From contig OZ025787.1 of assembly GCA_964019425.1 (NCBI GenBank), forward strand, positions 1,426,001 through 1,490,000: a DNA stretch of 64,000 bases. Reading direction: 5' to 3'. Source of the DNA: Flectonema sp. DT1601 (lineage: Eukaryota; Euglenozoa; Diplonemea; Diplonemida; Diplonemidae). Positions 37,847 to 47,677 of the stretch are shown here, one piece after another (the stretch's first letter is position 1; each line of letters opens with the position of its first letter). The notes beneath the pieces were generated by a model that saw only the letters and a list, made by a program, of their open reading frames with translations, was not told the origin of the DNA and made no database searches. The translations under genes and the position numbers were made by a program.

Positions 37847-38149
37847 ACATTTATCGGTTTTGAGATGCTTTATTGACCCCCTGCTGGGGGAATAGTCTCG
37901 TAGAGACAAACTGTATTCAGAAATTTTACGATAATTAAAAAGAAAAAATAAATTTTGATTTCCCTTTTCGGAAATAATTATCACCTCAATAATATGTTAG
38001 AATTGGTATTAAGATTTTGTCATCCGTTCACTCACCAGGTACTCAATGACAAAAGGAGACGTGTAGAGTCGTACATTATTATTTATCAATTTATAAAAAT
38101 AATTTTATCTCAATTCAGAACTTCTACTGCATATGAAATAATTGTAATA
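37847..38149. other. Intergenic region with two small adjacent hairpins
   Basis: CCCCC-TGCT-GGGGG (37877-37890) and GTCTC-GTA-GAGAC (37895-37907) lie back to back about 30 bp after the upstream stop codon, in the 3' UTR. An open frame runs upstream of the next ATG to 37955, but the AG at 38117-38118 (TATCTCAATTCAG) suggests it is leader sequence. Confidence 0.5.
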
Positions 38150-39229
38150 ATGTCAACAAGATCCTGGATATCTACACAGCCGGAGGAGACTCCGGGGAAA
38201 CCGCAGAAGCAGAAGCAGCAGCAGCAAAAAGAAGAACAGAAAGAAGAGCAACAGCAACAAGAACAACAAAAGGAAGAACTACAGCAATCAGTAAAAGAAC
38301 TCGAGAAATCTGTTGATAAACCTCCGACGGTATTGAGAAAGTTGACTCTTGAAAAGTTTAGTGGAGAAAAAAGTGGACCAGTAACTGACCCGAGACAATC
38401 AATTAGATCCGATAAAAGAGCAAAAGAAGGAGTCGTTAACTGGAAAGCCAGTCTTGAAAAGATTCAGTTTGTGAGAGAGAAACCTCCACCATCACCGATG
38501 GAGTACTCTGATGCTCCTGCTGGAAGTCCACTTTTCACAGATATGCTTCCATGGTTGGAAATGAATGATAAACATAACTACATGAGTCACTGTCCTCCAA
38601 GAGAGTTAGCAGGACTTATTAATACTAAAATATCAACTGACGGTGATCGATACATAATGAGACTACAATCGAATAGCTCATTCCTTGCACACTCATGGAC
38701 GAAAACAACTGGTATTGGATGCTGTAACACAAAAGGTGTTAAAAGAGAGATTATTGTAAGTACTGGACCACAGTGTCGTGGTGATCCTCAAATGATAGTC
38801 ATGGCTATTGAGAAGACACCCTCAGCAATTATTGGAATCACTCAAAAACACGGAACAGAAAGAGGAATAGGTCTCGTAGTTAATATGAGTAAAGGCGTCG
38901 TGTTGTTAGCATCAGCGACATCACACGTCTCAACAAATCAAATGAATAAATATGTTTCTGATTTAGCTGCGAATTCATCTGCTCCACCACCCGATAATAT
39001 CATTCGTCTCACGACTGATTCTTCTGCTCCGGATACGTCTTCTGCAGTTAACTGTTGCGACGACTCACTCTGCTTTAGAGACTTTAAAAGTAAATCATGT
39101 TGTCTGATGGTTAGCGAACGTTCTATAGACTTCTTCAACCCTATCAATGGACATCAGGCTTTCGCTGTGTGGTTGGCTTGGAAACTCGCTGGTCGGACTC
39201 CACGAGGAAAAGAAAAGAAAAGTAAGTAG
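38150..39229 (+). CDS. Unknown protein with Gln/Glu-rich N-terminus
   Basis: This 359-residue protein starts from the ATG after the acceptor at 38117-38118. Residues about 15-60 are a Gln/Glu/Lys tract encoded by mixed codons. From about 110 there is a folded region with several Cys (GIGCCNTKG, CCDDSLCF, KSCCLMV). The end, RSIDFFNPINGHQAFAVWLAWKLAG, resembles the last strand and helix of a PH-like domain, but I would not assign it. Neighbours give no clue. A short ATG-AAA-TAA lies in the leader. Confidence 0.6.
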   Translation: MSTRSWISTQPEETPGKPQKQKQQQQKEEQKEEQQQQEQQKEELQQSVKELEKSVDKPPTVLRKLTLEKFSGEKSGPVTDPRQSIRSDKRAKEGVVNWKASLEKIQFVREKPPPSPMEYSDAPAGSPLFTDMLPWLEMNDKHNYMSHCPPRELAGLINTKISTDGDRYIMRLQSNSSFLAHSWTKTTGIGCCNTKGVKREIIVSTGPQCRGDPQMIVMAIEKTPSAIIGITQKHGTERGIGLVVNMSKGVVLLASATSHVSTNQMNKYVSDLAANSSAPPPDNIIRLTTDSSAPDTSSAVNCCDDSLCFRDFKSKSCCLMVSERSIDFFNPINGHQAFAVWLAWKLAGRTPRGKEKKSK

Positions 39230-41992
39230 AGTAATAACACCTAAACAGGGTGTCATAACATTTAATATGTTGCTGATGGTGATGGTTGAATGGTCGGGAT
39301 ACCGCGGACTGTAGTCTGCGACCCCCCCCTCCTCTCCCCCAACCCCCCTGCCACCTCCTGCTGGCGTTAGCGTATTGGTTTTTGTATGCTGACATGTTTT
39401 TGAGTCAAATTTAGGGAGAAAAAAAAAAATCAAAAATATCAAAAAAAAAAAAAATAACCAGAGTCCTCAACTATTTCATCTCAACTTTGAATATATGGTT
39501 CGACGTATGTTCGTTCAGCTCGCCTTTCCTCATTCTGTTTGTTGTATCAGTTTCCGCGTCTAAAGGGCTTATTCATTGTTCCGAGTCAGAAGTCTTTATG
39601 TTTCACAATCGATCACCGTTGTTGTTATAATGTTGAGCATCAAGTGACGAAAAGAAACATTCCCAACTCTGACTACAAAACATAAAAGCGAACAAGAAAA
39701 GCCTTTATGTCGTCTTAGACGATATTCTCTTTTTCAAACGAGTTTGTTATGTTTTTTAATCACCTTGTGAGATTGATGAAATGTCTCTCTTATTTAATTA
39801 CATGGGCTGTTCTTTTTATTGGATGAGAAGGGGCTGATATTGAACTTTTTAAAAATTAAAAAAAATATATTATATAAAAGAAAAAATGTCATTTTTATTG
39901 CGCCTGTTTTTTTTATTTTTTTTTGTGTGAAAAATCTTCGAACTCCCAAAAATCCCGATTTGGCAACATAGTTTTTCGACAGAAAGTAAAATAAACTGGT
40001 TTAAACACCACCCGATACATATCATACTGCCTATTCGTCTTATTTCTGTTTCTTTTTCTTCCTTTTTTTTTCCCTTCCTCTGAAGCAGCAAAAATGAAGC
40101 AGTTGCGGAGGCAAATTACTTTATTTTGTTTGTGTGTCCTGTTGACGACAATATAAAGTATTGATGGAGCGGTGTTGGTGTACACTTTTTACGAATGTAA
40201 GAAAAATAATTGTGACCCACCCCCCCAACCTTACGTCAATCGCAGAGAGTATACCTACACTAACATTACCTTTAGTATCACTGTATCTCAGAACTAATGT
40301 TAAATTATCGTTATGTTGTTTATGATACAATAAATTTGTATTTTACGTACAAACTCGAACAGTTAACCCCCCAACCTGCAACTCTGCTGCATCAGATTTT
40401 CTGAGGAAGAAAATATATACTTGTAGATTTTATTTTCTTTCTTTCTTTTTTTTGTTGTATTTTTTTTTTTTTTTTTAAAATTATTATTATTAGTGTTCAT
40501 AATGCTTCGTGATCGTGCTCAGTGGCTTGACCTTATTATGTGATTATTTTTCTTTTTTCTTTTTTCACCCTTTTTTTAAAACGATAAAAAACCAGGAATC
40601 GAGTTCGTTCAGTGATTTGGATGCTGAAAATTTGAAAACTTATTCTTCGGGGTAGGCGACCATGTAAGGGATGTTTTCTGTAGCGTACACAGCTGTGTTT
40701 TTTGGTTTGCTAGTTGTTATTTTTTTTTTATTCCCTCCCATTCCCTTTGAATCGGAATAATATGAAATCTTCGCTTTTCTGTGACTGTGACGCAGCTGTA
40801 AGTTGCCCTGGCCCCCATGCGTGTCAGCCGTCAGCTTGTAGCTGTTATTTCGTATTTTGATTTTTTTTTCTCTTTTTTTTTTTTTCTCTCCCTTTTTGAT
40901 TTTTGTTGTTTCCGTTGTTAAAACCGATGCTACTTTGAGATGTTGTTCAGACTTTTTATTATTTTTTTTTTTCCTAAAAAAAAAATAACCAGACAACCGT
41001 TTGTAAGACACAGGTAGTCCTTTCTCTAACTCTCACGCGTCTCAACGAATTACTGAAAGTGTGCCACACAAATTATTATTTCTTATGATGAAAAGCAGAA
41101 CCCAGAGGAGTGGGTTGTGTATATCAAATTACAAATTATTTGTTATATCCACAGATCAGAGTATGAAGGGCTTCGAACGCTGAGGGTTTTTAATTCAATT
41201 ACTCTGATTAAGACAGTAGCAAGGCTTTGTTTAATTTATTTGAGCAGAAAAAACGTGAAACTTACGTGTCTGTCCAAAAAGAATTTGCAACTCAAAAAGA
41301 AAAATAGGAACCCCGATTTTTATATTTCTCCAGAAATTTGATTAGATAAAAAAAATAAAATATATTCTTCTTTCGTCGAATGATTTTGAGAAAAAAAAGA
41401 ATTCTGATCAGTCGGAATTCAGTTATTCTCATCATCTGAACCCGATTCCCTTATTTCTTTGTTCAGTGTAACCTCCTTGGTAGGAGATATCTGCTCTACA
41501 AGAGGAAGAGGTAGGGGAGAAAGAGGAATAAATTCGATCTTGCAGAAATCTCAAGTTGTGATAAAAAAAAATTATAAAAATTACTTTCCAGAGCTGCACT
41601 CTATTTTAGAGGGAGAGATGAAACAAAAAAATAAAAATAAAAATAAAAGCACCTGTGAAAACGCTGTTTTTATATTTCTTACTTACTTCCATTTCAGTCA
41701 CAGCTCTGTGTTCTTCTTATTCCTTTTTTTAATTTTTTTTTTTTTTTTTTATTCATTCCAGTTTGTCTATTCTTCTGCTACTCAACCCCCCTCGTTCTCC
41801 CTTCCTCCCCGGAGGGGTACCACTGAAAATACGGTCGCCTTATCAGTCAGATTTGGTTGAACAATATCTTAAGTGATTCTTGAATCTATTGTACTTCATC
41901 CCCTCACAGGAATTACAGAACAGGATCAACAGCTCAACATTCTTCTGGTAGCTATTCTTATATTATCTCCACTTCAGCCATTACTCAACACA
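39230..41992. other. Gene-poor region, 2.7 kb
   Basis: The region starts with a C-rich patch (39323-39350, runs of C on the + strand) and then AT-rich sequence with many homopolymers (39888-39924, 40440-40480, 40860-40890, 41730-41750). It contains one copy of the dispersed short repeat (40273-40372). Open frames of up to 133 codons are low-complexity and unsupported. The last 20 bases before the next ATG contain a good acceptor (TATCTCCACTTCAG). Confidence 0.5.
40273..40372. repeat. Dispersed short repeat, distant copy
   Basis: This copy matches 3694-3785 along about 95 bp, including CTGTATCT, AACTAATG, AAATTATC, TTTATGATACAA and CGAACA. It is 36 kb away from the others and not part of the glycosidase duplication, so the family has moved. 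Confidence 0.55.
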
Positions 41993-43060
41993 ATGCAAGT
42001 TTCTGTGTCGTGTCCGGATTTGGGATTTCCCGTGGTGTCATTCACAGCTGTTGCGGATTCTCTCGTGAGCGACGTGTTGACTGCTGCGGCTGAGGAGTGG
42101 GGCATCGATCCGAAAGAAGTCGAACTCTCGTTCGCTGGAGAGATTCTTTGTGAAACTGGGCGTCTTGCTGTTCATGGAGTGGGTCCCAACACCGAACTGG
42201 AAGTGTGGAAGAAGCGATTTCGATTGTTTGATAAAAGTTGGTTAATAGATGAAACAAAGCGAGAGGAGTTGATTCGCCGACTAACTGACAACGGGGAACA
42301 ATGTGTTTACCTGGACACTCCAACATTCTTAGAGAATGATATCCTCGTACTTGAGGAAGAATTGATTCCTCCGGTAGTTAAACAGATTACGTTCCGCAAT
42401 TCAAATTTTGCAGTCAAAAGCATCGAATTAGCATTCTTAGCAACAAGTTCTCTCACTTCGCTTGACCTTTCTGCTCTGAATAATATCACTGAAATTGGAG
42501 AATATTTCTTAGGAGACTGTTCTTTCCTCACTTCACTTGATCTTTCTGGTATGAATAGCGTCACTAAAATTGCAGATTTGTTCTTAGGTGGCTGTTGTTA
42601 CTTGACTTCTCTTAACCTCTCTGGTATGAATAGCGTCACTGAAATCGGAGGATGGTTCTTAGAAAACTGTTCTTCCATCACTTCGCTTGACCTGTCTTGT
42701 CTGAATAGTGTCACCGAAATTGGGGAATATTTCTTAGGACACTGTGCTTCCATCACTTCGCTTGACCTGTCTTGTCTGAGTAGCGTCACCGAAATTGAAT
42801 GTTCGTTCTTAGCAAATTGTTCTTCAATCACTGCACTTGACCTGTCTTGTCTGAATAGTGTCACCGAAATTGGAGAAATGTTTTTAGCAAACTGTTTTTC
42901 CATCACTTCTCTTGACCTCTCTGGTCTGAATTGTGTGACAGCTATCAGAAACGGACCTTCCTTTCTCGAAGGTTGCGAAGGACTTCAATCAATTAAGATA
43001 CCCGAAAACAATGAACTTCTTGCAGAAGTTTCTTCGAGGTTCTCAACTGTCATAACCTGA
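41993..43060 (+). CDS. Ubiquitin-like domain plus leucine-rich-repeat protein
   Basis: This protein has 355 residues from the ATG after the acceptor at about 41974-41975. Residues 1-75 look like a beta-grasp ubiquitin-like domain (VSVSCPDLG, DSLVSDVLTAAAEEW, VELSFAGEIL, GPNTELEVW). From about 145 to 335 there are about seven 25-residue repeats of the form ITSLDLSCLNSVTEIGEYFLGHCAS, close to the LRR type common in free-living protists. At DNA level several repeats are 75-bp units with stretches of identity over 30 bases (42680-42880), so expansion is recent. LRR arrays bind proteins; the ligand is unknown. No signal peptide or membrane segment is in the chosen protein. Confidence 0.75.
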   Translation: MQVSVSCPDLGFPVVSFTAVADSLVSDVLTAAAEEWGIDPKEVELSFAGEILCETGRLAVHGVGPNTELEVWKKRFRLFDKSWLIDETKREELIRRLTDNGEQCVYLDTPTFLENDILVLEEELIPPVVKQITFRNSNFAVKSIELAFLATSSLTSLDLSALNNITEIGEYFLGDCSFLTSLDLSGMNSVTKIADLFLGGCCYLTSLNLSGMNSVTEIGGWFLENCSSITSLDLSCLNSVTEIGEYFLGHCASITSLDLSCLSSVTEIECSFLANCSSITALDLSCLNSVTEIGEMFLANCFSITSLDLSGLNCVTAIRNGPSFLEGCEGLQSIKIPENNELLAEVSSRFSTVIT

Positions 43061-43733
43061 AAATTGTTTGGAGTTGTTTGTTGAAGAATCCAAAGGACTT
43101 GTGGTAACCAATTACTGTTACCAATTTTTTTACACAAATAGTAATTTATAACTCGTTTACAAAGTAGATGGTGTTTACTGTTGGTATAGGTTACGAGATT
43201 CCTTTTTTTATTATTATTATTTTTTTTTGTTTGTTTCCCACCAGAAGCCTCAACAACAACAAAAAAAGATTCAAAACTGGTGACTCTTACAATTGATGTT
43301 CTTATTTCATATCACTCGTTGGTCTGGTTGGATTTGAACTCTTCGGACATATACAAACACTCCGGGGTACCGTTAGTATTTTTTATATTATCTCACTCGA
43401 ATACCTTTGTGTAAAAGAAATCATATTATCGGTTTACTGCGTGTTGTTTTATGATGTGAAAAGATCTCCTGTTAAGTCGATAATTCGTGTTGTTACAGAC
43501 TGCAAGGCATAGGACGATTTTGAAACTTCGTTTGGCCTTTTACTACTGTTTTCTGTATTGTCGAAAGATCGTTTTCCACATCACATCTTTTTATCTCCAG
43601 GTTGGATGGACAGCTGAGAGCCCCACTAGCAGAACATGCGAGTGGATCCTGTGTAGAGTTAAGACGATTAAAAAAAATAAAATATGTATTTAAATTTTGT
43701 TTTTTTTTAAAAAACAGTACACGAGAAGGGAAT
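43061..43733. other. Intergenic region with two candidate acceptors
   Basis: This is AT-rich sequence without a convincing gene. Two pyrimidine tracts end in AG: TTTTTATCTCCAG (about 43588-43600) and the T-run ending AAAAAACAG (43716-43717). Use of the first would allow a start at 43606 or 43602 with a 44-codon extension of the next protein; the second gives the compact start at 43734. Confidence 0.5.
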
Positions 43734-44678
43734 ATGACATTCGAAGATGTGACCATGGCACTTCAGATCAGAGGATTACAGTTTGGGTATGAAAACGAAA
43801 AAGTTTACATCCGCGTTGCTTGGAAATACGACAAAGAACACGGAAGCACTAAGTGGAGACTAGCTAAAGGAGGTAACAAAGTGAACTGGGGATACGCTAC
43901 AGAAGTAAAGGGAACTAGAGCTGCGATCAAAGGAACTTCGAAACCGTTATCAATGAGTTTAAAGATATTCGAAACAACGAACCCTCAACAAGAAGGAAAT
44001 GAAAGACATTTAAAAACCCTCACATGGAAACTATTCTTCGCACATGATACCAACGGTAAGAAGAAGACTGCTAAGCTCAGCTTTAAAAATAACAGCGACC
44101 CTGGAAAGAGTTCAACATTAACCACAACTGTCTCCCTAACTAAATGTGTAAGTGATCAACAAGCTACAATGACGACGAGTCAAAGCAGTCTTCATGACAG
44201 ACATATCACCACCCCACTCAGTTATACACAAGATAGTCTTCAACACTTTAATTCGTCCTCTGGACTTCAAAATGGAAATCCTTCGCAATTAGAATTATTT
44301 AACAGTTTGAGTTCTATTCAAAGTAACGTTGCTAATGAATTCAAGTCAGCAGAATTCTTAATTGAGAAGGAGACGTTACAGCACAGCATCTCTCAAATAT
44401 ATTCACAAATCCATTCTAAGAATGACCTACTGAAGGCTAAGAGAAATGATGTGAATGGTTTATGTCATCGATATGAAGTAGTTCTTCGTGAATATGATTC
44501 AGCTAGAGCCGACATGGAGAGACAAAGTTATCGAATGGCTGATACGTCACAAGGCAACATGGAACGAGACAAAGTTATGACTTATGACATCTCCTCTCTC
44601 AGAACAGAAGTACGCAGACTCCGAGAAGATCAAAAACTATACAACGAAGGCAAGCAGTGTAACTGCTGTATTTCATAA
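43734..44678 (+). CDS. C2-like domain and coiled-coil protein with C-terminal CaaX box
   Basis: In this 315-residue protein, residues 1-140 form a beta-rich domain (VTMALQIRGLQFG, VYIRVAWKYDKEHG, SMSLKIFETTN, KLSFKNNS) reminiscent of NT-type C2 domains. A Ser/Thr linker and coiled coil (about 205-300) follow. The protein ends CCIS, a good CaaX box (X = Ser favours farnesyl), with another Cys two residues before it that could be palmitoylated. This suggests a lipid-anchored membrane-associated adaptor. The frame is open for 44 codons upstream; I prefer the ATG at 43734 because a clear acceptor lies 17 bp before it. Confidence 0.6.
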   Translation: MTFEDVTMALQIRGLQFGYENEKVYIRVAWKYDKEHGSTKWRLAKGGNKVNWGYATEVKGTRAAIKGTSKPLSMSLKIFETTNPQQEGNERHLKTLTWKLFFAHDTNGKKKTAKLSFKNNSDPGKSSTLTTTVSLTKCVSDQQATMTTSQSSLHDRHITTPLSYTQDSLQHFNSSSGLQNGNPSQLELFNSLSSIQSNVANEFKSAEFLIEKETLQHSISQIYSQIHSKNDLLKAKRNDVNGLCHRYEVVLREYDSARADMERQSYRMADTSQGNMERDKVMTYDISSLRTEVRRLREDQKLYNEGKQCNCCIS

Positions 44679-45131
44679 GTCAAAATGCTTCAAAAAAAAA
44701 AGTGATTTATCAAAACAGTTGGTTCTTCAGGTTTTTCCTTTTAGGCACCACGAGTAGGACTGTTGTTGTTTTACAATTTCAAAGAACCTTCCACGAAACT
44801 TCCTGCTGAGCAGCAGCAGCAGCGTTGTCTACAAAACCATTTACACAACTTACTGTTATTATGAAATGTATTTTTATAACACAAAAAAAAAAAAAAAAAA
44901 AAAATTAAAGAAAAGAAAAAAAAAATGAATGAAAAAATACAAAGAAGCGAAAGCCTTCTGCGCGTTCTTTTAGAAAATAACCTCTTTTCGAATCACTTCT
45001 CACCAGACAACATGTCGGGAGGAGTCTCAGAGTATGACAGCATCTGGTGTAGTTTTCAAAAGTTAGTTCGGACTTTTATTTTTACCGTATTTTTTTGTGT
45101 TAAAACTATCTCATCAGTTGTGTTTGTTAAT
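44679..45131. other. Intergenic region before the SNAP50-like gene
   Basis: It contains a short CAG/GCA cluster (44811-44824) and an A-run (44883-44904). The open frame continues upstream of the chosen ATG to 44925, but a pyrimidine-rich tract with AG (AACTATCTCATCAG, ending 45117) separates it from the acidic start, so it is probably leader or the product of an alternative transcript. Confidence 0.5.
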
Positions 45132-47306
45132 ATGAGTGATGACGAAGACTTCTTAGGTGGACAAGACTACGATGAAGATGATGACGAGGGAGGTTTCTCA
45201 GGTGGAGGTACTGGGGGAGGTAGTAGAGACTGGTCGAGGTTAATGAAAATGATGGATGACGATAAGAAGTCAAATTCATCAGACGATGAAATACTAAGCA
45301 ACTGGATTACTAAAAGTGAGGAACAAGTTAATCAAGAATCTGATACACCCCCACCGATCTCTCAAATAACTGTCCCCCCATCTACAGCGCAGCCTGTTCC
45401 TGTTAAACCAACAGCTCCTCCACCACAACAAACAGCTGTTGCTGTTGAGAGAAAGAAGCCGACTAGGAAGCGAATTACTTCTGAACTACCTGTCGTTGTT
45501 AAGACTTCAGAACAACTTGCAGAAGAAGAACTGCAACTAAAACAACTCCAAATAGAAATGGGTGGCGACAGTGATGATGATATGGATGAGTCTTCTGATG
45601 AAGAAGAGAGTTGGAAAGGACAAGAATCGAATCAGAATATAAAAATAAGAAAACTAACCAACTCATCAGACGTATCAAATCCCCTGACTGTGAGTGGAAT
45701 ACTTCCTCCACAGCCAACAACACCTGTTAGTATTCCTTCTCCAAGATCTGCTTTCACAGGAAGTCCAAAATCTCTAAAGGAATCTTCTGATGTCGCAAAA
45801 CCAATTCAAAGACCAACACCAACAGATATCGATAGTCCTCCTCGTTGTACAAATCCAACTCCATCTTTATCAAGCTCAATACCTTTACCTGTTCATCGAC
45901 CAACTGTAGAACAGCCTGATGAGATTATGAGCTCTCCTTCGACTACTAAAATAATAAAGAAAGAAGAGAGGGAAGTTAATATAAATACACAAGCTAACTC
46001 TGCCCCGGTTCCAGTTTGTAGGAGAGAAGTGAAACCTGAAACTATTATTTCTAATCAAGAAGCTAATTCAGCCCCAGAACCAAACGATGCAAACAATGCA
46101 CAACAAAATTCAGCACAAGCGATGTCTCTAGCAACCATGTTGTTCCCAGACGTTGACGACGCTGCAGATGTTAAAAATGAAGTTCAAAACAACAGAACCA
46201 CATGGATCCATTCAATGCTGAACTATAATAGTAATGAAGAAACTTCTATAAACGACAAATGGGAAAAATTACATCGTGACAATGACTGTGAAATGAAGCT
46301 TCCAACACCAACTAAGAGTCAACTTCTAGAAGAGAACTCCATCTTAGAGATGCTTGAGAGGGATGATGAGAAATTATTCCCAACTTGTATCGAAGACTCA
46401 GTTCGTAAGACTACAGCGCATGCGAAGAATCGCAGAGGATCAGCTACTCACAGACAATACTTAGATTCAGTTGTCAACAACGCTCTTGATATTCGAATTC
46501 CCGTGTGGCTGAAGTCTAATGCAATTAGTAGGAAGTTTGAAGGGATACCAAAACTAGAAGTGGTAACTGAAAAAGGACAGCAACGACTATCTCAATTGTA
46601 CACTCGTAATGCATCAGTTGATGAAAATATTTTTTGGAAAGATTCAAAAAAAAAGCCTTCACGTCCCCCTTCTGAAAAGACATTCATTATTGGGTTATCT
46701 GTTTACTCACAGATGACAGGAGACTTGATTAGAATTCACGAAGTGTACAATTGTAATAAACTATCACTACTAAATGATATATTAAAATGTGATTTATCAT
46801 CACACCTATCAGAGATTAATAAAAAAGATAACAAGTTGTACTTACCTGATGAACATGCTTCTATGATGATACTGGCTAATGGTGTTTTTTATTTAAAAAA
46901 GAACTCGAATTCTATCGATCTGCTGGCTTCGGTGAAAGATTGGATTCCAAAAGAAAACAAACACAACCCATGGTCGTTTTGTGATGAACGTGATATTGAT
47001 GAAATGTCCTTCGGAGATTTAATGCTCGACATCGGAGGCCTTCTTCTATTCAGACACAATGGTCGCTGTGATCATTTTCTAAGAATCCACCACTTAACAA
47101 ACTCTTCTAAAGACAACCTACTCCCTCGTACTATCTTTTCCACTGTTTCGAGTAGGTATCCTCAGTGTTATATTTGTGATATGCCTGCGTCGTTTATTTG
47201 TAGTTATTGTCCGCAGCTACCGTCACACAGTTTGATTTGTTTAAATTGTAAACAACAACTGACTGATATTAAATCAATACCAATTGGGAAAGCTGCTGAA
47301 TCCTAA
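45132..47306 (+). CDS. SNAP50/SNAPC3-like snRNA-gene transcription factor subunit
   Basis: This protein has 724 residues from the ATG after the AG at 45116-45117. The N-terminal 450 residues are acidic, then Pro/Ser/Thr-rich and disordered. The C-terminal 250 residues match SNAPC3: a strand-rich segment (VYSQMTGDLIRIHEVY), a FEGTFY-like block (ILANGVFYLKKNS), the signature SFGDLMLDIGGLLLFRHNGRCDHFL, and a terminal Cys-rich zinc site (CYIC from Cys679, CSYC, CLNC). SNAP50 is the DNA-binding subunit of SNAPc. In trypanosomes SNAPc drives spliced-leader RNA and U snRNA transcription. The long N-terminal extension is not typical of the human protein. Confidence 0.75.
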   Translation: MSDDEDFLGGQDYDEDDDEGGFSGGGTGGGSRDWSRLMKMMDDDKKSNSSDDEILSNWITKSEEQVNQESDTPPPISQITVPPSTAQPVPVKPTAPPPQQTAVAVERKKPTRKRITSELPVVVKTSEQLAEEELQLKQLQIEMGGDSDDDMDESSDEEESWKGQESNQNIKIRKLTNSSDVSNPLTVSGILPPQPTTPVSIPSPRSAFTGSPKSLKESSDVAKPIQRPTPTDIDSPPRCTNPTPSLSSSIPLPVHRPTVEQPDEIMSSPSTTKIIKKEEREVNINTQANSAPVPVCRREVKPETIISNQEANSAPEPNDANNAQQNSAQAMSLATMLFPDVDDAADVKNEVQNNRTTWIHSMLNYNSNEETSINDKWEKLHRDNDCEMKLPTPTKSQLLEENSILEMLERDDEKLFPTCIEDSVRKTTAHAKNRRGSATHRQYLDSVVNNALDIRIPVWLKSNAISRKFEGIPKLEVVTEKGQQRLSQLYTRNASVDENIFWKDSKKKPSRPPSEKTFIIGLSVYSQMTGDLIRIHEVYNCNKLSLLNDILKCDLSSHLSEINKKDNKLYLPDEHASMMILANGVFYLKKNSNSIDLLASVKDWIPKENKHNPWSFCDERDIDEMSFGDLMLDIGGLLLFRHNGRCDHFLRIHHLTNSSKDNLLPRTIFSTVSSRYPQCYICDMPASFICSYCPQLPSHSLICLNCKQQLTDIKSIPIGKAAES

Positions 47307-47677
47307 CTTTTTGCAATGAAGTGTCAACTTCGAACTGGTTAATTTAACCATAGCATTCGCTTCATCACTGCGGTCGAAAATGTAGATAACGGTGCGGGCT
47401 CTTTCATGGGTTTAGGTTGAAGGGTCTCTCGGGACCTCTCGTGGGCTCGGAAGCCTTCTGTGTCAGGCCGCATGTCGTGTCTACAATGAAGTGTCAACTT
47501 GGAACTGTTACGAACAAGAGGAATCCAACTGGTTAATTAAACCACAGCATGAGTTAGTTCGTTTTATGAAACAATATCGCATGGAAGACATGATTAACAA
47601 TGTTTTTGTTTTTCCCATAATTTCTTATAATTCTATCCATTTATGTTAATACAGACTACCCACTTTGATATGCAAAC
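47307..47677. repeat. Intergenic region with a spaced direct repeat
   Basis: CAATGAAGTGTCAACTT occurs at 47314-47330 and 47484-47500. Each is followed by GAACTG and GGTTAATT(T)AAACCA-like sequence, with a 25-nt insertion in the second copy. The 150 bp between them is GC-richer than average and includes GGTC-TCTCGG-GACC. No known RNA gene was recognised. The acceptor for the next gene is AATACAG at about 47649-47655. Confidence 0.5.

Noticed and set aside
41459-41860. 133-codon + strand ORF before the LRR gene
   Set aside because: Low complexity with a Phe-rich tract from a poly-T run; more likely leader and intergenic DNA.
43320-43400. Possible minus-strand tRNA because of a GTTCAAATCC-like T-loop
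   Set aside because: No T-stem, anticodon arm or acceptor pairing could be drawn.
45012-45131. Possible second cis intron (45049-45117) at the start of the SNAP50-like gene
   Set aside because: The 69-nt stretch has GT and AG ends and keeps frame, but the frame is also open without splicing, and a simple trans-splice acceptor at 45117 explains it better.
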